A DNA stretch of 41,461 nt from UBA3910 sp964626065 (GCA_964626065.1 CAZVDE010000015.1:1-41461); one strand, 5' to 3'. Positions 32,274 to 41,282 are shown, numbered from the stretch's first letter. Numbers and translations: made by a program. Notes: generated by a model not told the origin, from the letters alone.

Positions 32274-32937
32274 AAGAAGCGTTCACCAAAACATAATGCC
32301 CTATACCGGCTTACTAGCCGCGGTTTTTTACGTGGCCCACGTTGTTGCGGGACGCATCGTGTGGAGTGATTATAATCCCCTCAGCCAACCAATTAGTGAT
32401 TTAACCGCCGCAACCGCCATCAGCCGCAATGCTGCCGGGAAAATGCTTTACGGCTATGATCTGTTTAATTTATTATTTTGTGCCGTGCTGCTTTTTTTCT
32501 TCGCCAGAAAAGTAGTGATCAACAAAACGTTCTACACTGGGCTGATCATCAAAGCAGGTGCTGAGGTGCTTTCTACGGTAGGTTATAAACTATTTCCTTT
32601 AGCAGATACGGATTGGGCCTCGGGCGGGCAAAATATGATTCACTACGGCATCACCGCGGTCATCGTTCTTAGTTACATTTCCCTTGCTTTGCTCTTAACC
32701 GTTGGCCTGGGCCGAACGGGCCGCTACAAAAAAATGACCGGTTTTTTGGCGGTATTCAGCTTTGTGTTCATTGTTTCCGGTTTCCTGACTGTTGTGGCGG
32801 CCCAAAAATGGGTGAAATGGGTTGGCTTGGTGGAAAGGGTCAACCTTTACTCACTTATGTCGTTAAACGCGGTGCTGGCGCTGTGGATGGCCGGCCTAAA
32901 CGGTAAGCTGAACAGAAACGGTGATGGAGTGGCGTGA
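32266..32937 (+). CDS. DUF998 family membrane protein
   Basis: 223 residues with six to seven hydrophobic segments. It opens MPYTGLLAAVFYVAHVVAGRI and then DYNPLSQPISDLTAATA, the P-x-S-D-L-x-A segment characteristic of DUF998. Histidine and aspartate positions near HYGITAVIVLSY are also as expected. Function unknown. Its start overlaps the TetR gene by eight bases; AAGGGGA is upstream. Confidence 0.82.
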   Translation: MNKRSVHQNIMPYTGLLAAVFYVAHVVAGRIVWSDYNPLSQPISDLTAATAISRNAAGKMLYGYDLFNLLFCAVLLFFFARKVVINKTFYTGLIIKAGAEVLSTVGYKLFPLADTDWASGGQNMIHYGITAVIVLSYISLALLLTVGLGRTGRYKKMTGFLAVFSFVFIVSGFLTVVAAQKWVKWVGLVERVNLYSLMSLNAVLALWMAGLNGKLNRNGDGVA

Positions 32938-33056
32938 ACGCCCACCTAATCCGGCGTTAGAGCCCATTGTGGTTGCAGCCTCTGATCAAAAGCAGGATGT
33001 GGGGTAGAGGGGCAAGACTAATCCGAGACGGTGCGGTTTTGACAATGAAGTGCGGC

Positions 33057-34466
33057 CTAAGCGGCCTCCTTTTTTAGTTCGTGCTCCCGATTAATACTCT
33101 TTTTGCGCCAAGTACCCCTTTTGTAATAGACATAGGTAATGAGGGCCCCCATGGTCCAGGAAAACAGCAGCGAAATAAAGGTGGACTCGGGCCTCCCGGT
33201 GGGATATTGGGGGCTGCGCGTCAGATAGGCGAGGCCGTAGGCGGTGGGTACCCGCAAAATAACGGTGGAGACCAGCGAGATCCACATGGGCGTAATGGTA
33301 TCGCCCGCGCCGCGCATGACACCGGATAAACACTGCGTGATTGCAACAGCCACATAACCGAGGGCCAGAACGCGTACCATGCGCATGCTTAGTTCCACCA
33401 GCGCCTCTGTTTCAGTAAACACGTTCATCAAATACCGGCCGAAGAACAGTAAAAGAATGGTAAGAACAGCTGCTACCCCCACAGCCAGCAATGTGCCGTC
33501 TTTCGTACCTCGATCCACGCGCTCCATTTTGTTAGCGCCGATGTTCTGCCCCGTAAAGGTAGTGAGTGCGCTGCCGAAGGAAAAATTGGGCATCATGGCA
33601 AAACCGTCAACCCGCATTACTATGACGTTAGCGGCGATGACCAGCTCTCCAAAGCTGTTTGTTAGGCTTTGTACCACAATCATGGCCAATGAAAAAATAG
33701 CCTGGGTGACCCCGGAGGGCAGGCCCAATTTAATTATTCTTAAGCTTAATGCCCGATCCAATTTAAGCATGGACCAGTTTAAATCGAAGTGCTCTTTCAT
33801 CCGCATCAGCTTGAACAGGCAGAGTAAAGCAGAGATGCCTTGGGCGATTACGGTTGCTAACGCGACACCCGGCACACCCATGCCGAAACGGGCCACAAAT
33901 AAAATATCCAAACCCACGTTGAGTGCAGTGGATATCAACAAAAATACCAGGGCAGAAGCGGAATCGCCTAGTCCCCGCAGTACGCCCGCGAGGATATTAT
34001 AATAAGAAAACCCGGCAATACCCAGAAAGAAGATATTAAGATAACCGGTGCACCAATCAATAATGGAAGGGGGGGTGTTTAACAGTTCCAATAGGGGCCT
34101 GCTTGTCAACGGGCCGATCAGCATAATAATTGCGGAAGTAACAGCCGTTAAAGTAATACAGTTTCCTATCGTGCGGGAAAGGCTTTCCCTATCTTTAGCG
34201 CCGAAAAATTGCGCAACCAAAATTCCCGCCCCAACAGAAATGCCGACAAATAGGACTAATAAGAGGTAGAGGATGGGCCCCGCACTGCCAACGGCGGCTA
34301 GGGCATTGTCCCCGATGTAGCGGCCCACAATAATTGAATCTGCCGTATTATACAGCTGCTGCGCTATGTTGCCGAGCAGCAGAGGGATGGTAAATGCTAC
34401 AATTCGTTTCCAAGGTGTGCCTTGGGTCAAATCCTTCGCTGCAAACAGCCCTTTACTTCGTGCCAT
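33057..34466 (-). CDS. MATE family efflux transporter
   Basis: 469 residues, twelve hydrophobic segments in two related halves: PLLLGNIAQQLYNTADSIIVGRYIG in the first and TGQNIGANKMERVDRGTK in the second, the two most conserved MATE stretches. It should export cationic or drug-like compounds by Na+ or H+ antiport. The start ATG at 34466 has GGGGAGG seven bases upstream; the frame continues seven codons further with no ribosome site. It is divergent from the EamA gene, with a promoter between. Confidence 0.9.
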   Translation of the reverse strand: MARSKGLFAAKDLTQGTPWKRIVAFTIPLLLGNIAQQLYNTADSIIVGRYIGDNALAAVGSAGPILYLLLVLFVGISVGAGILVAQFFGAKDRESLSRTIGNCITLTAVTSAIIMLIGPLTSRPLLELLNTPPSIIDWCTGYLNIFFLGIAGFSYYNILAGVLRGLGDSASALVFLLISTALNVGLDILFVARFGMGVPGVALATVIAQGISALLCLFKLMRMKEHFDLNWSMLKLDRALSLRIIKLGLPSGVTQAIFSLAMIVVQSLTNSFGELVIAANVIVMRVDGFAMMPNFSFGSALTTFTGQNIGANKMERVDRGTKDGTLLAVGVAAVLTILLLFFGRYLMNVFTETEALVELSMRMVRVLALGYVAVAITQCLSGVMRGAGDTITPMWISLVSTVILRVPTAYGLAYLTRSPQYPTGRPESTFISLLFSWTMGALITYVYYKRGTWRKKSINREHELKKEAA

Positions 34467-34528
34467 AGTTGACCTCCCCGGTTCCAAAAAAATAAAAGCC
34501 CGACTTGGCTTCGCATACGTATAATGTG

Positions 34529-34557
34529 ATCGTAATCTCTAAATCAATATCTGTCAA
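34529..34557 (-). promoter_or_regulatory. Promoter for the MATE gene
   Basis: On the minus strand TTGACA (34552-34557) is followed after 17 bases by TACGAT (34529-34534). The -35 is perfect and the -10 keeps the essential T-A-...-A-T pattern. Transcription would start near 34522, about 56 bases before the MATE start. Confidence 0.5.
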
Positions 34558-34637
34558 GATAGGCTGCGGTGAGCGGGAGGGAAATGGCCCGTAAAGGTAG
34601 AAAAATGGCACTGGACAGTTGTGGGGGGGAGAAAATA

Positions 34638-35564
34638 ATGGAAGATAAAACGAAATTGGCTTATTTAGCAGCAATTACTTACGCCGTAATCATCGGCCTT
34701 TCTTTTTTATTCTCAAAAGTTGCCCTGCAGTATGCCGCGCCCATTGATTTACTGGCCTATCGATTCTCAGCTTCCTGCCTTGCCCTTTCCGTTCCGATTC
34801 TGTACAAAAGGAAAGTGATGCGGCTCACCTTTAGACGCTTTGTGTCTTTAGCCCCCTTGGCCATATTTTATCCTCTGCTGTTTTTTAGTTTTCAAACCTT
34901 TGGGCTGCGGCTGGCCACATCTTCGGAGGCAGGTATTATGCAGGCTTCTGCCCCGGTGTTTATTATGCTTTTAGCCCGGCATTTTCTTGGGGAACGATTA
35001 AATGCCAAGCAGAAAGCATCTGTGCTTGTTTCTGTCCTAGGCGTAATTTTTATCCTGGTCATGAAAGGATCGGCGATAGGCGCGGCCAATTTTAAGGGCC
35101 TTGTCCTACTGCTTTGTTCCGTTTTATCTTTTTCCGCCTATAACATTTTAGCCCGCAAATTGGTGCGAAACTACACAAATTGGGAATTAAGTTTTGCCAT
35201 GATGTTTCTTAGTTTTCTGGTTTTTGTGCCTCTCTCTATAATCGGCCATCTGCGGCGAGGCAGCTTGGCCGCTCTATTGGTTCCCCTGCAAAGCGGGGGG
35301 TTTGTTCTGTCCGTTTTATACCTGGGCGTATTATCCACACTCGGAACCTCCATGCTCAACAATTATGCCCTTTCACAACTGGAGGCCTCAAGGGTCAGCG
35401 TTTTTGGCAATTTGGGTACGGTCATTTCCATGCTGGCGGGCGTGCTATTTTTGCAGGAAAAACTCTTTTATTATCATCTTCTGGGCACTTTTTTGATTAT
35501 CATCGGCGTCGTTGGCACCAACTATTTTGCCTTGGCTAAAGGAGGAGCGAAATGCAAATTCTAG
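34638..35564 (+). CDS. EamA/DMT superfamily transporter
   Basis: 308 residues with ten hydrophobic helices in two EamA repeats (first YAVIIGLSFLFSKVALQYAAP, second VLLLCSVLSFSAYNILARKL). The ends of both repeats show the usual LGERLNAKQKASVLVSVLGVI and LQEKLFYYHLLGTFLIIIGVV. It is probably a metabolite or drug exporter. I start at ATG 34638 because GGGGGGA lies seven bases upstream; the frame from 34569 adds 23 charged residues with no membrane start. It overlaps the next gene by 13 bases. Confidence 0.88.
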   Translation: MEDKTKLAYLAAITYAVIIGLSFLFSKVALQYAAPIDLLAYRFSASCLALSVPILYKRKVMRLTFRRFVSLAPLAIFYPLLFFSFQTFGLRLATSSEAGIMQASAPVFIMLLARHFLGERLNAKQKASVLVSVLGVIFILVMKGSAIGAANFKGLVLLLCSVLSFSAYNILARKLVRNYTNWELSFAMMFLSFLVFVPLSIIGHLRRGSLAALLVPLQSGGFVLSVLYLGVLSTLGTSMLNNYALSQLEASRVSVFGNLGTVISMLAGVLFLQEKLFYYHLLGTFLIIIGVVGTNYFALAKGGAKCKF

Positions 35565-36175
35565 TGATTAGACACGGCCAGTCCCAAGCCGATGTGGAGG
35601 ATCGCCTGGAAGGGCGGGCCGACTTTCCCCTGACTGAACTTGGGCAAGAGCAGGCGCTCTCGGCCGCCTGGTGGATAAGGGACCATTGTCCGCCCGAGCT
35701 AGTACTGAGCAGCACTTTAGTGCGGGCAGCCGCCACCGCCCGTGCAATCAGTGAAGCAGTGCAGGTGGAATTAAGGTTTGAACCCCTATTAATGGAATGG
35801 GATAATGGCAAGCTGGCCGGTTTGTTAAGGGAAGAAGCGGATAGGCTTTACCCCCGCCCCGCAGGAGGCCGCAAGCCCCACGATACTAATGCTGAAACAG
35901 AATCCATGATTCAGTTCAGGGCACGGGCCGAGACGTTCTGGTCAAAATTCACCCACGAATACATACTGCCCGCCCGCTATCAAAGGGTGGCGCTGGTTTC
36001 CCACGGTGGCATGATCAACATGCTGTTTAGGTGTTTTGCCGCCCTACCTCTCACTGACGATGTATTTTTAGCTTCAGGCGATACGGGCATCCATCTCTGG
36101 GAAGTGACGCAGGAGGGGGGGCCGTGGCGCCGCCGCATTCTATTCAGCAATCGGCAGGAGCATTTGAATAGATGA
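35552..36175 (+). CDS. Histidine phosphatase family protein
   Basis: 207 residues. The catalytic loop LVIRHGQS gives the phosphohistidine R-H-G at the N-terminus, and VSHGGMINML contains the second catalytic histidine. GRADFPLTELGQEQA and VLSSTLVRAAATARAI are the other standard segments. It may act on phosphorylated metabolites; the substrate is unknown. ATG 35552 overlaps the EamA gene by 13 bases, with AAAGGAGG upstream, so the two are co-transcribed. Confidence 0.9.
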   Translation: MQILVIRHGQSQADVEDRLEGRADFPLTELGQEQALSAAWWIRDHCPPELVLSSTLVRAAATARAISEAVQVELRFEPLLMEWDNGKLAGLLREEADRLYPRPAGGRKPHDTNAETESMIQFRARAETFWSKFTHEYILPARYQRVALVSHGGMINMLFRCFAALPLTDDVFLASGDTGIHLWEVTQEGGPWRRRILFSNRQEHLNR

Positions 36176-36203
36176 CCGCTCTTTTTTGAATTAGGGAGGA
36201 AAA

Positions 36204-36254
36204 TAGTTTACAGGTTAACTAACATGCTGTATACTATAGTTAACAGGTTAACTA
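36204..36254 (+). promoter_or_regulatory. MarR-gene promoter with two operator boxes
   Basis: TTTACA (36207-36212) and TATACT (36230-36235) are 17 bases apart, a strong sigma-A promoter. Two copies of an 18-base near-palindrome flank the -10: TAGTTTACAGGTTAACTA at 36204-36221, over the -35, and TAGTTAACAGGTTAACTA at 36237-36254, over the start site. The second has perfect TAGTTAA/TTAACTA arms; the first has one mismatch. Their spacing of 33 bases is about three helical turns. The pattern suits self-repression by the MarR protein. Confidence 0.75.
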
Positions 36255-36267
36255 TGGAGGGTTTACC

Positions 36268-36735
36268 GTGTCTATCCGTGAGATTTGGTTTTACGCTAAT
36301 AATATCATTAATTCGGCCAGGCAAATTGTCAACGAGAAGCTGGGCTATCTCAATTTGGGCAGCGCGGAAGGAAATATCCTGCTGCACCTACTAACAAGTG
36401 ATGCTGTTCTGCGCCAAGAAGATCTGGCGGAACAGTTAGAAATATCTAAGCCCGCCATTTCGCGAGCCCTGGTTTCACTGGAGGAAAAGGGTTATGTGGC
36501 TAGGCGGAAGGACCCGGGTGACCTGCGCGTCAGAAGGGTCTTTCTCACAGAAAAGGCTAGGCGGATCGGTGCCGAAATAGAGGAAGCCTACGACGCGATC
36601 TTTGCATTAGCGTCCGAGGGGCTTTCGCCGGGGGAAATAGCAATTTTTATTGAATTATTCAGCCGTGTTTCTGATAATTTCGTAGCGGCGCGGAAAGGGA
36701 AAGAGGAGGGGGAATCGGGCAATGGTAATAAGTGA
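36268..36735 (+). CDS. MarR family transcriptional regulator
   Basis: 155 residues with the winged helix of MarR proteins: LRQEDLAEQLEISKPAISRALVSLEEKGYVARRKDPGDLRVRRVFLTEKAR. Flanking helices form the dimer. The start is GTG 36268 with GGAGG at 36256-36260. It overlaps the next gene by 14 bases and lies directly behind its own putative operators, so it likely controls the downstream membrane genes. Confidence 0.9.
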   Translation: MSIREIWFYANNIINSARQIVNEKLGYLNLGSAEGNILLHLLTSDAVLRQEDLAEQLEISKPAISRALVSLEEKGYVARRKDPGDLRVRRVFLTEKARRIGAEIEEAYDAIFALASEGLSPGEIAIFIELFSRVSDNFVAARKGKEEGESGNGNK

Positions 36736-37456
36736 TCTTTGGGCCGCGGTTATTCTTATGGCCTACTATTTAGTGGGGTTGGCGGTTATACCCACCATGC
36801 TTAAGGCGTGGTCTAACCTTCCCAAAGAAGTGATTCGCAAAATACAGCATGTGGTTTACAGCCTTTCCATTTTCATTCTTCTGCGCCTTTTCAGCGCCTG
36901 GTATGTGGCGGTGGGGGCAGCGTTTTTATTGGTGCTGCTGGCCTATCCGGTGCTGTATTTGATCGAACGTACCGACTTTTATAAGAAAATGTTCGTAGAT
37001 AGGACCGAACGCGGTGGGGAGCTGCGCAAACAGCTGCTCTATGTGCAATTGTCCTTTGCTCTGTTAATCTTTTTGTTTTGGGGCTTACTGGGGGCAAAAT
37101 GGCATTATACTGTGGCGGTGGCCGTGATGGCCTGGGGTTTTGGCGATGCCGCCGCGGCATTAGTGGGCAAATTCTTTGGCAGGATCAAGATTGTGCACCG
37201 CTGGGTTGAAGGGGCAAAGACCTGCGAGGGTACGCTGGCCATGATCGCAGTTGCCTTTATAACTACGTTTTTTACCCTTTTGTTTTTGAGCGGCCTTTCC
37301 TGGTATATTTGCCTTTTGATTGGCGCGGTTGTGGCGCCCGTGGCGGGCGTGGTGGAGCTGTTTTCTCGTCGGGGAACGGATACCTTAACGGTACCTCTCA
37401 CAACGGCGGCCGTTGTTTTTCCCTTGGTGTACCTGTTCACTTACCTGGGGTGGTAG
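36722..37456 (+). CDS. Diacylglycerol/polyprenol kinase-family membrane protein
   Basis: 244 residues with about seven membrane helices. IRKIQHVVYSL resembles the start of CTP-dependent dolichol/phytol kinases, and MAWGFGDAAAALVGKFFGR plus EGAKTCEGTLAMIAVA match the two conserved stretches (W-G-x-G-D-x-x-A-x-x-x-G and K-x-x-E-G-T). The family phosphorylates polyprenols or diacylglycerol. ATG 36722 overlaps the MarR gene by 14 bases, and the product sits in the cytoplasmic membrane. Confidence 0.85.
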   Translation: MVISDLWAAVILMAYYLVGLAVIPTMLKAWSNLPKEVIRKIQHVVYSLSIFILLRLFSAWYVAVGAAFLLVLLAYPVLYLIERTDFYKKMFVDRTERGGELRKQLLYVQLSFALLIFLFWGLLGAKWHYTVAVAVMAWGFGDAAAALVGKFFGRIKIVHRWVEGAKTCEGTLAMIAVAFITTFFTLLFLSGLSWYICLLIGAVVAPVAGVVELFSRRGTDTLTVPLTTAAVVFPLVYLFTYLGW

Positions 37457-37457
37457 T

Positions 37458-38111
37458 ATGGACACTTATAATGCAGAAGACACCAAGCGGCAGAGAACGC
37501 TCTTGGCCTCTATGCTTTTGAGCATGTGGGCGCCCGTGGCCACCGGGGTGGCGATGTTCTTAAGCGGTTCGGTAACGCAGATCGCTGATTTTATTCGCCG
37601 TACGGTGGAGTTTTTCGCCTTGTTCCTATCCTGGTTTGTTTTCCGTGCTTTGGCTAGACGGAGGGATCTAACGGATACGGTGCGGGAAAAGTGGGAAAAT
37701 ATTGTTAACAAGGTAATAGCGGCCGCTTTGGGCATTTCCGGCATCACCATGTTCTTGCTGGGGCTGTTTCGCCTCGGAACGGTGCAGGCGGGTGGAAATG
37801 TTACACTGGGCCTTGCGGTAGCCCTTTTGGGGTTGGCAGTCAACTTTTGGTTTTGGCGCCGGTACACTAAATTGGGCAAGGCAGGGCCAAGCCTGATCAT
37901 CACTGCACAGCGTCAACTTTATTTGGCGAAGGTAGTTGTTGATCTTTGTGTGATTGCTGCCTTAAGCGTTGTGGCATTTTGGCCCGCTCACAGGGTCTCT
38001 GTGTACATTGATTCCGCCGGTTCACTGGCGGTGGGGGCTTATCTGCTTTGGAGCGGTTTTCGCACCTGGGCCGCCCCGAAAAAGGACACTGATACGGCCC
38101 AGCCAGAGTAG
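37458..38111 (+). CDS. Cation-diffusion-facilitator-like membrane protein, ligands degraded
   Basis: 217 residues from ATG 37458 (GGGGTGG upstream), one base after the previous stop. The helix layout resembles the membrane domain of CDF transporters, without the C-terminal cytoplasmic domain. The region equivalent to the metal-binding second helix reads ADFIRRTVEFFALFLSW, where CDFs have A-D-x-x-H-S-x-x-D, so the H and D appear to be lost. The fifth-helix region, LAKVVVDLCV, keeps one aspartate. It may no longer carry Zn/Mn, or the resemblance may be superficial. It closes the MarR operon. Confidence 0.65.
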   Translation: MDTYNAEDTKRQRTLLASMLLSMWAPVATGVAMFLSGSVTQIADFIRRTVEFFALFLSWFVFRALARRRDLTDTVREKWENIVNKVIAAALGISGITMFLLGLFRLGTVQAGGNVTLGLAVALLGLAVNFWFWRRYTKLGKAGPSLIITAQRQLYLAKVVVDLCVIAALSVVAFWPAHRVSVYIDSAGSLAVGAYLLWSGFRTWAAPKKDTDTAQPE

Positions 38112-38138
38112 TTCGTCCTGAAAACAAAAGTGCCGCTG

Positions 38139-38169
38139 ACTCTTCTTTTTCTGCCGAGAAGAGTTTTTT
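38139..38169 (+). terminator. Rho-independent terminator after the MarR operon
   Basis: ACTCTTCT (38139-38146) pairs with AGAAGAGT (38157-38164) around a ten-base loop, followed by a run of T to 38169. It lies 27 bases after the CDF-like gene stop. Confidence 0.75.
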
Positions 38170-38235
38170 ACTGGGTAAATTGGCAGGAATAACCACACCG
38201 TCGGTGAATAATTGTCTTTCTGAGGAGGTGCTGTT

Positions 38236-38973
38236 ATGCCTAAGACAGGAAAACGGTTTATGCAAGAGACAAAGTATCAAAATCTTACTATTCCCGATCA
38301 GGAACTGGATCTACCGCAGCCGCCCCTAGAATCACCCTACCCGGGGGATGCGGACGTAATCGGACTTCCCGTACCGGAACGTATTCAGATTAAGGACTGT
38401 TCTTTAAGGCAAGCTATTGAACAGAGGAAAAGTGTCAGGGAGTATGCTGGCGTTTCCCTCTCTTTGGAGGAGTTAGCTTACCTATTGTGGTGCACGCAAG
38501 GGGTCAAGGAGATTACCACACGGCCGGCGACTATCAGAACTGTTCCCTCCGCGGGTGCGCGCCATGCCTTGGAGACTTATCTTTTGGTCAACAACATCAC
38601 AACGCTTAAGCCCGGTATTTATCGTTATCTGGCTTTAGAACACAAATTGCTGCCCATTAAGTTGAGCGATGGCCTAGATCGGCTAGTGGCGGCAGCGGCG
38701 GTCGGCCAAGATCTTGTCACGGAAAGTGCGGTGACCTTTATTTGGACGGCGGCCATGTACCGCATGAAATGGCGCTATGGTGAGCGGGGGTATCGCTATA
38801 TCCATCTAGATGCGGGCCATGTGTGCCAAAACCTATATCTAGCCGCTCAGGCAGTTGCCTGTGGGGTTTGCGCCATAGGGGCCTTTGATGATGATGAGCT
38901 GAATGCACTGCTGGGTTTGGATGGCGAGGAGCATTTTGCGGTGTACTTAGCGGCGGTGGGGAAAGAGGCGTAG
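38236..38973 (+). CDS. SagB/ThcOx-type nitroreductase family protein
   Basis: 245 residues of the SagB group of FMN enzymes: SLRQAIEQRKSVREYAG, LSLEELAYLLWCTQGV, RTVPSAGARHALETYLLV, GIYRYLALEHKL, and HLDAGHVCQNLYLAAQA are all characteristic. In thiazole/oxazole peptide clusters SagB oxidises azolines, but no SagC/SagD partner is here; stand-alone members are common. ATG 38236 has GAGGAGGTG upstream. It is preceded by a terminator, so it has its own promoter or lies at the head of a unit with helD. Confidence 0.88.
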   Translation: MPKTGKRFMQETKYQNLTIPDQELDLPQPPLESPYPGDADVIGLPVPERIQIKDCSLRQAIEQRKSVREYAGVSLSLEELAYLLWCTQGVKEITTRPATIRTVPSAGARHALETYLLVNNITTLKPGIYRYLALEHKLLPIKLSDGLDRLVAAAAVGQDLVTESAVTFIWTAAMYRMKWRYGERGYRYIHLDAGHVCQNLYLAAQAVACGVCAIGAFDDDELNALLGLDGEEHFAVYLAAVGKEA

Positions 38974-38993
38974 GGGCAAGCGGGGGTGTTTTT

Positions 38994-41243
38994 TTGGAAG
39001 TAAATGGTTTTGAGCAAGAAAAAGAATGGCTGGCGGATGTCTATCAAGAACTAGATAATCAGCTGGCCCAAGTGCAGCGTAATTTGGAAAAATATCGTCA
39101 GGAGATGCTTGATGTCCGCACCGCTTTGCGAGAGGAAAGGTTGCATTCTTCCAGCCCCAAACGCATGCTGGATGCGGCTCAACAGATTACTCAGCTGGAA
39201 CACAGCGGTGGTTATTTCGGCCTGCAGAGGCGCCTTTTGGAGGGCCTGCAAGCATCATTAGAGGTTCCCTATTTCGGGCGCCTGGATTTCCACGAAAACG
39301 GCCTGTCCGCAAGGGAAAAACTGTATATAGGGGTGCGCTCCGTGATTGACCAAAAAAGCGGGTGGCCCCTTGTCTATGACTGGCGCGCCCCCGTTTCCAG
39401 CATGTTTTACGATTACGGCCTGGGCGAGGCCGAATATGAAGGGCCCGGCGGTGTTTATCGGGGCGAAATTTATCTTAAAAGGCAATATCGAATCAAAAAC
39501 CGCGAACTTATTTATATGTTTGATAATGAACTCAAAATCGATGATGAAATTCTGCAGGAGGTTTTAGCGGGCAGGGCCTCGGCTAAAATGCGAAATATCG
39601 TCAACACTATTCAGCGCGAACAAAATCGGGCGATCCGCAACGATAAAGATCCTTTGCTTTTAGTTGAAGGGCCTGCGGGCAGCGGTAAAACATCGGTCGC
39701 TTTGCATCGCATAGCCTATCTTTTGTACAGGCAGCGAGCCTATTTGCGTTCCGAAAACGTGCTTATTTTTTCACCCAGCAAAATTTTCAGCGATTACATT
39801 TCCCATGTACTACCTGAGCTGGGCGAAGAAAACGTTCCCACAACCACTTTTAAAGATTATGCCGAACCCTGCTTGGATTGGCAGTGGGAGGTAGAATCCC
39901 AATTTAGCTGCTTGGAAAGGCTATTTGAAAAAGAAGGGGAAAAACGGCAGCGGCAGCAACAGCTGATCGCCTTTAAATCATCCGCTGATTTTCAAGCCGT
40001 GTTAGATGGTCTGGTCCGGCACATTGCAGCGGAAATGCGTCGATTTTTTGACATCAGCGTCCTAGGCCGCCCGGTCTTGAGTGAACAGGAACAGATCAAG
40101 CTTTTTGATGAAAATTATAGTTATCTTCCTATCAATAGGCGTCTTAAGCAAATTTACAAACGGTTTCTTTATCTGCTCAGGCCTATCAAAAAACAGCTGG
40201 TGCAAGAATGTTTGACAGAGGTTCGGTCTGATCCCGCCTATGAGGACGAGTCGTGGTGGGCCGGGGCGAGGGAAGCGGTGCGGCGGGTTCGCTCAGAGCT
40301 GGATCCCATCTTGGAACGAGTCCGCGCAAATTTGCAGCTTAGTTATGCTGATTGGTACTGCAGGCTCTGGCAGGATGAGGCTCTTTGGCGCCGGGTCGCG
40401 GGGGGTATTGCCTTGCCGGAACATGCGGTAGGCAGCCTGGGTGCGTTAAAGCACGGCCTGGTTCCGTTTGAGGATGCTGCCGCCCTTTTATACCTACGGG
40501 GCGAGTTGGAAGGTTACGAAACAAGAACAAATGTCCTTCATGTCATTGTGGACGAGGTGCAGGACTATGGGCCTTTGCAGCTAGCAGCCCTCAGGAGGGC
40601 CTTTCCAAAGGCCAAGTTCACCTTTGTTGGTGATGCCCTCCAGTCTTTAAGCCCGTTCTTTTGGGAAAATGACGTGATCTGTCTGCAGGACGCTTATGCC
40701 CATTTAGGTTTGGAAACGGTTACCCTTACTAAAAGCTATCGTTCCACCGTGGAAATCTTTCAATTTTGCGGCGCGGTTCTCGGCGGTGGTCCCCAAGCCG
40801 AAAATGTGCTGCGACATGGAAAGAAACCGATTCTGGCTGAGGTGGAAAAGGAAGATGGCCTGGAACAAGTAAGGCACCACATCGACGATTTGAGGCGCAA
40901 CTATAATACTGTGGCGGTTATTTGCCCTACGCTTCGCGAATGTGAGAGGCTTTATTCCCAGCTGAGCGGTTTGTATGCGCAGGGCGACATCTCGTTTTTG
41001 AATGACGAAAGAGCTTCATTTCAAAACGGGGTGGTCATTGTGCCGGTCTTTTTGGCCAAAGGCCTGGAATTTGACGCAGTCGTTTTACCTGAAGTGGGGG
41101 AAACCGTCTACCGGGAAGAATTCCAGCGGCGCCTGCTCTACGTGGCGTGCAGCAGGGCCTTACACGAGTTGAGGCTGCTTTACACGGGTGCGCTCTCGCC
41201 GCTTTTGCGAGCGGTACCCCAAAAACTCTACAGCGAGGAATAA
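38994..41243 (+). CDS. helD: RNA polymerase recycling motor ATPase HelD (UvrD-like)
   Basis: 749-residue superfamily 1 helicase-like protein of the HelD type, which releases stalled RNA polymerase from DNA. The first 100 or so residues form the long coiled-coil arm (YQELDNQLAQVQRNLEKYR). Then comes a domain with YIGVRSVID and VYDWRAPVSSMFYDYG, diagnostic of HelD. Walker A is GPAGSGKTS (227-234), motif II is VIVDEVQDYGPLQL near residue 515, and LTKSYRSTVEIFQF and VFLAKGLEFDAVV are motifs IV/V. The start appears to be TTG 38994, with GGGGGTG upstream; no nearer ATG exists. It lies 20 bases after the SagB gene. Confidence 0.9.
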   Translation: MEVNGFEQEKEWLADVYQELDNQLAQVQRNLEKYRQEMLDVRTALREERLHSSSPKRMLDAAQQITQLEHSGGYFGLQRRLLEGLQASLEVPYFGRLDFHENGLSAREKLYIGVRSVIDQKSGWPLVYDWRAPVSSMFYDYGLGEAEYEGPGGVYRGEIYLKRQYRIKNRELIYMFDNELKIDDEILQEVLAGRASAKMRNIVNTIQREQNRAIRNDKDPLLLVEGPAGSGKTSVALHRIAYLLYRQRAYLRSENVLIFSPSKIFSDYISHVLPELGEENVPTTTFKDYAEPCLDWQWEVESQFSCLERLFEKEGEKRQRQQQLIAFKSSADFQAVLDGLVRHIAAEMRRFFDISVLGRPVLSEQEQIKLFDENYSYLPINRRLKQIYKRFLYLLRPIKKQLVQECLTEVRSDPAYEDESWWAGAREAVRRVRSELDPILERVRANLQLSYADWYCRLWQDEALWRRVAGGIALPEHAVGSLGALKHGLVPFEDAAALLYLRGELEGYETRTNVLHVIVDEVQDYGPLQLAALRRAFPKAKFTFVGDALQSLSPFFWENDVICLQDAYAHLGLETVTLTKSYRSTVEIFQFCGAVLGGGPQAENVLRHGKKPILAEVEKEDGLEQVRHHIDDLRRNYNTVAVICPTLRECERLYSQLSGLYAQGDISFLNDERASFQNGVVIVPVFLAKGLEFDAVVLPEVGETVYREEFQRRLLYVACSRALHELRLLYTGALSPLLRAVPQKLYSEE

Positions 41244-41260
41244 AAAAACCCCGCAAGGGG
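41242..41260 (-). terminator. Terminator-like hairpin for tRNA-Trp
   Basis: Read on the minus strand, CCCC-TTGC-GGGG is followed by seven T. The stem is only four GC pairs, but the T run is strong. It lies just downstream of the tRNA gene and overlaps the helD stop. Confidence 0.5.
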
Positions 41261-41282
41261 CCTGTGTTATAGATGTTATAGA

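Noticed and set aside
33379..34002. 207-codon plus-strand frame opposite the MATE gene
   Set aside because: It is antisense to a clear MATE transporter, has no ribosome site, and its composition is that of a reverse-frame shadow.
38236..38973. A thiazole/oxazole-modified peptide cluster around the SagB-like gene
   Set aside because: No cyclodehydratase, docking protein or precursor peptide could be found nearby.
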